Part shown: piece by piece, positions 32,580 to 33,770 of the stretch
How positions within the stretch are numbered: position 1 is the first letter of the stretch
Layout of the letters: every line of letters begins with the position of its first letter
Assembly (NCBI GenBank): GCA_035478795.1
Contig: DATIJJ010000053.1
Span: 1 to 33,770 of the forward strand
Source of the DNA: DATIJJ01 sp035478795
GTDB lineage: Bacteria > Pseudomonadota > Gammaproteobacteria > DSM-16500
Direction: 5' to 3'
DNA length: 33,770 nucleotides
The notes under the pieces: model-generated
What the model saw: only the letters and a program-made list of their open reading frames with translations
Told to the model about the DNA's origin: nothing
Database searches by the model: none
Translations under genes and position numbers: made by a program

Positions 32580-33494
32580 TTACACTTCCACCAAAATCGG
32601 CTTCACGTAAGAAATAGGCACTTCCGCCGGATCATCAAATGTCACGTATTCCCATGCTTCCTCTTTGGCCAGCAATTTGCGAAGCAGCATGTTATTTAAC
32701 GCATGACCGGATTTGTGACCATTGAACGAACCAATCAGACTGGATCCCAGAAGATATAAATCCCCCACCGCATCCAGAATCTTGTGACGAACAAATTCAT
32801 CTTCATACCGAAGACCATCTTCATTCAACACGCGATAATCATCGATCGCCACCGCATTATCAAGACTCGCACCCAGTGCCAGATTCATGCCGCGCAATTT
32901 TTCAAAATCCGCCATAAAGCCGAATGTTCGAGCGCGACTCACTTCTTTCACGTAAGACGTGCTGGAAAAATCCAGTGTCGCCGTCTTGCTGTGCATCTTG
33001 AATACGGGGTGATCGAATTCAATCGTGAAAGTGACTTTAAAACCTTCAAATGGTTCAAAGCAAGCCCACTTGTCACCTTCCTTGACCGTCACCTTGCGTT
33101 TGATGCGAATAAAACGCTTGGGTGCATTTTGTTCCTTGATGCCTGCAGATTGCACCAGGAAAACAAAGGGACCCGCACTGCCATCCATGATAGGAATTTC
33201 AGATGTGGATACGTCAACATACGCATTATCAATCCCAAGACCTGCCAGCGCTGAAAGCAAATGCTCAACGGTTGAAACACGAATACCATTTTTGGTGAGG
33301 GTGGTGGATAAACGCGTATCGCCAACATGTTCCGCAAGGGCTGGAATTTCAACCGGGGGATCAAGATCCACTCGCTGAAAAATAATACCTGTATTGGGAG
33401 GCGCAGGACGCAAGGTCAACTCTGCTCTTTCTCCGCCGTGTAACGTAACACCTGTAGCCTTAATGACGTTTTTTAAGGTTCTCTGTCTTATCAT
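32580..33494 (-). CDS. lpxC: LpxC, UDP-3-O-acyl-GlcNAc deacetylase
   Basis: A 304-residue zinc amidase for the committed step of lipid A synthesis, cytoplasmic. Zinc ligands are His78 in STVEHLLSAL and the His/Asp of EFVRHKILDAVGD; the catalytic histidine is in GHKSGHALNN. IPIMDGSAGPFVFL is the conserved substrate-loop segment. Length matches the family. AGGA lies directly before the ATG at 33494. Upstream one would expect ftsZ on the same strand; at least 276 bp of non-coding sequence lies between lpxC and the window end. Confidence 0.97.
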   Translation of the reverse strand: MIRQRTLKNVIKATGVTLHGGERAELTLRPAPPNTGIIFQRVDLDPPVEIPALAEHVGDTRLSTTLTKNGIRVSTVEHLLSALAGLGIDNAYVDVSTSEIPIMDGSAGPFVFLVQSAGIKEQNAPKRFIRIKRKVTVKEGDKWACFEPFEGFKVTFTIEFDHPVFKMHSKTATLDFSSTSYVKEVSRARTFGFMADFEKLRGMNLALGASLDNAVAIDDYRVLNEDGLRYEDEFVRHKILDAVGDLYLLGSSLIGSFNGHKSGHALNNMLLRKLLAKEEAWEYVTFDDPAEVPISYVKPILVEV

Positions 33495-33599
33495 TCCTGT
33501 TTCACTTTCGTTATTGGGTTGGCCAATGGTAACACAAAAAGATTGCTTGTGAAATTAATAATTTACCAAGGAAAATAGGGGAATTCCTGATAAAAACGA

Positions 33600-33635
33600 G
33601 GGGTATTGTACTGAATAATAAACAATAAATACCCC
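33600..33635 (-). terminator. Possible rho-independent terminator
   Basis: GGGGTATT (33600-33607) pairs with AATACCCC (33628-33635). On the minus strand the stem is followed by TCGTTTTTATC, a short T tract. The loop is long (20 nt), so it is weak by that measure. It would end a transcript entering from beyond the right edge (ftsZ is expected there), upstream of lpxC. The rest of 33495-33689 shows nothing else that I can name. Confidence 0.35.
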
Positions 33636-33689
33636 ATAGACATCGGAAGCGTCATTGCGCTTTGTACTGGAGAAAATTTCTTGACCCTG

Positions 33690-33770
33690 CTTACGTCGTC
33701 CCGCGGCTTGTCCGCGGGATCCAGAACCTTCCTGACTGGATCCCGCGGACAAGCCGCGGGACGACGTAAG
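33690..33770. repeat. Perfect 34-bp inverted repeat at the window end
   Basis: Arms 33690-33723 and 33737-33770 are exact reverse complements around a 13-bp spacer. Each arm contains a shorter nested palindrome (CCCGCGG-CTTG-TCCGCGGG). The GC content is far above the surroundings. This has the look of a dispersed palindromic REP-type element. It may continue past the window edge. Confidence 0.85.

Noticed and set aside
32784..33254. 156-residue plus-strand frame
   Set aside because: Antisense to the conserved core of lpxC with no family features.
33555..33752. 65-residue minus-strand frame
   Set aside because: Runs through the terminal palindrome; composition is set by the repeat.

Overview
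The window reads as a chromosomal segment of a gammaproteobacterium, most likely of the order Legionellales (Coxiella/Legionella/Aquicella-like). This is an inference from four things: standard gammaproteobacterial blocks (rpmH-rnpA-yidD-yidC-mnmE-mnmG-rsmG-parA; ubiE-ubiJ-ubiB; mutT-secA-dciA-lpxC), a fused folK-folP, a small protein resembling the Legionellales CBU_0585 family, and a PmrA-type operator before an unusual FAD protein. No tRNA, rRNA, prophage, transposase or CRISPR locus was found.

Layout. 20-5849 (minus): a compact seven-gene SUF iron-sulfur operon, sufB-C-D-S-U-A-T, with most genes overlapping. 6021-9713 (plus): an aldo/keto reductase, folB, bifunctional folKP and a secreted helical-repeat protein of unknown function. 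9732-10967 (minus): folC. 10968-11367: a gene-free, partly very AT-rich stretch where oriC/dnaA would normally be sought, ending in a strong rpmH promoter. 11368-18445 (plus): rpmH, rnpA, yidD, yidC, mnmE, mnmG, rsmG and parA, tightly packed. parB does not follow parA.

18446-18955 and 26379-26996 are two repeat-filled intergenic stretches. Each carries copies of the same 18-bp AT-rich motif, mostly 63 bp apart, plus a related GC-rich hairpin element with IS903-like ends. The arrays are inverted relative to each other. They flank an approximately 7.9-kb block holding an aromatic amino acid permease, ubiE-ubiJ-ubiB, dacB (minus), two small genes and an MFS transporter. This looks like a rearrangement boundary and may explain the separation of parA from parB.

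26997-28832 (plus) encodes a 611-residue FAD-dependent monooxygenase-like protein behind a PmrA-like box at the usual distance from a perfect -10. Its last 35 codons lie antisense to the 3' end of mutT. It is the best candidate for a Dot/Icm-type effector here. 28726-31835 (minus) is mutT-secA, divergent from dciA (31944-32399). lpxC (minus) faces dciA across a cluster of palindromic repeats. The window ends in a perfect 34-bp inverted repeat.

Functionally the window combines Fe-S assembly, folate synthesis, the oriC-proximal ribosome/membrane/tRNA-modification cluster, ubiquinone synthesis, and the end of the cell-envelope cluster. The accessory and least explained content is concentrated at 18.4-19.0 kb, 26.4-28.8 kb, and in the repeats at 32.4 and 33.7 kb.
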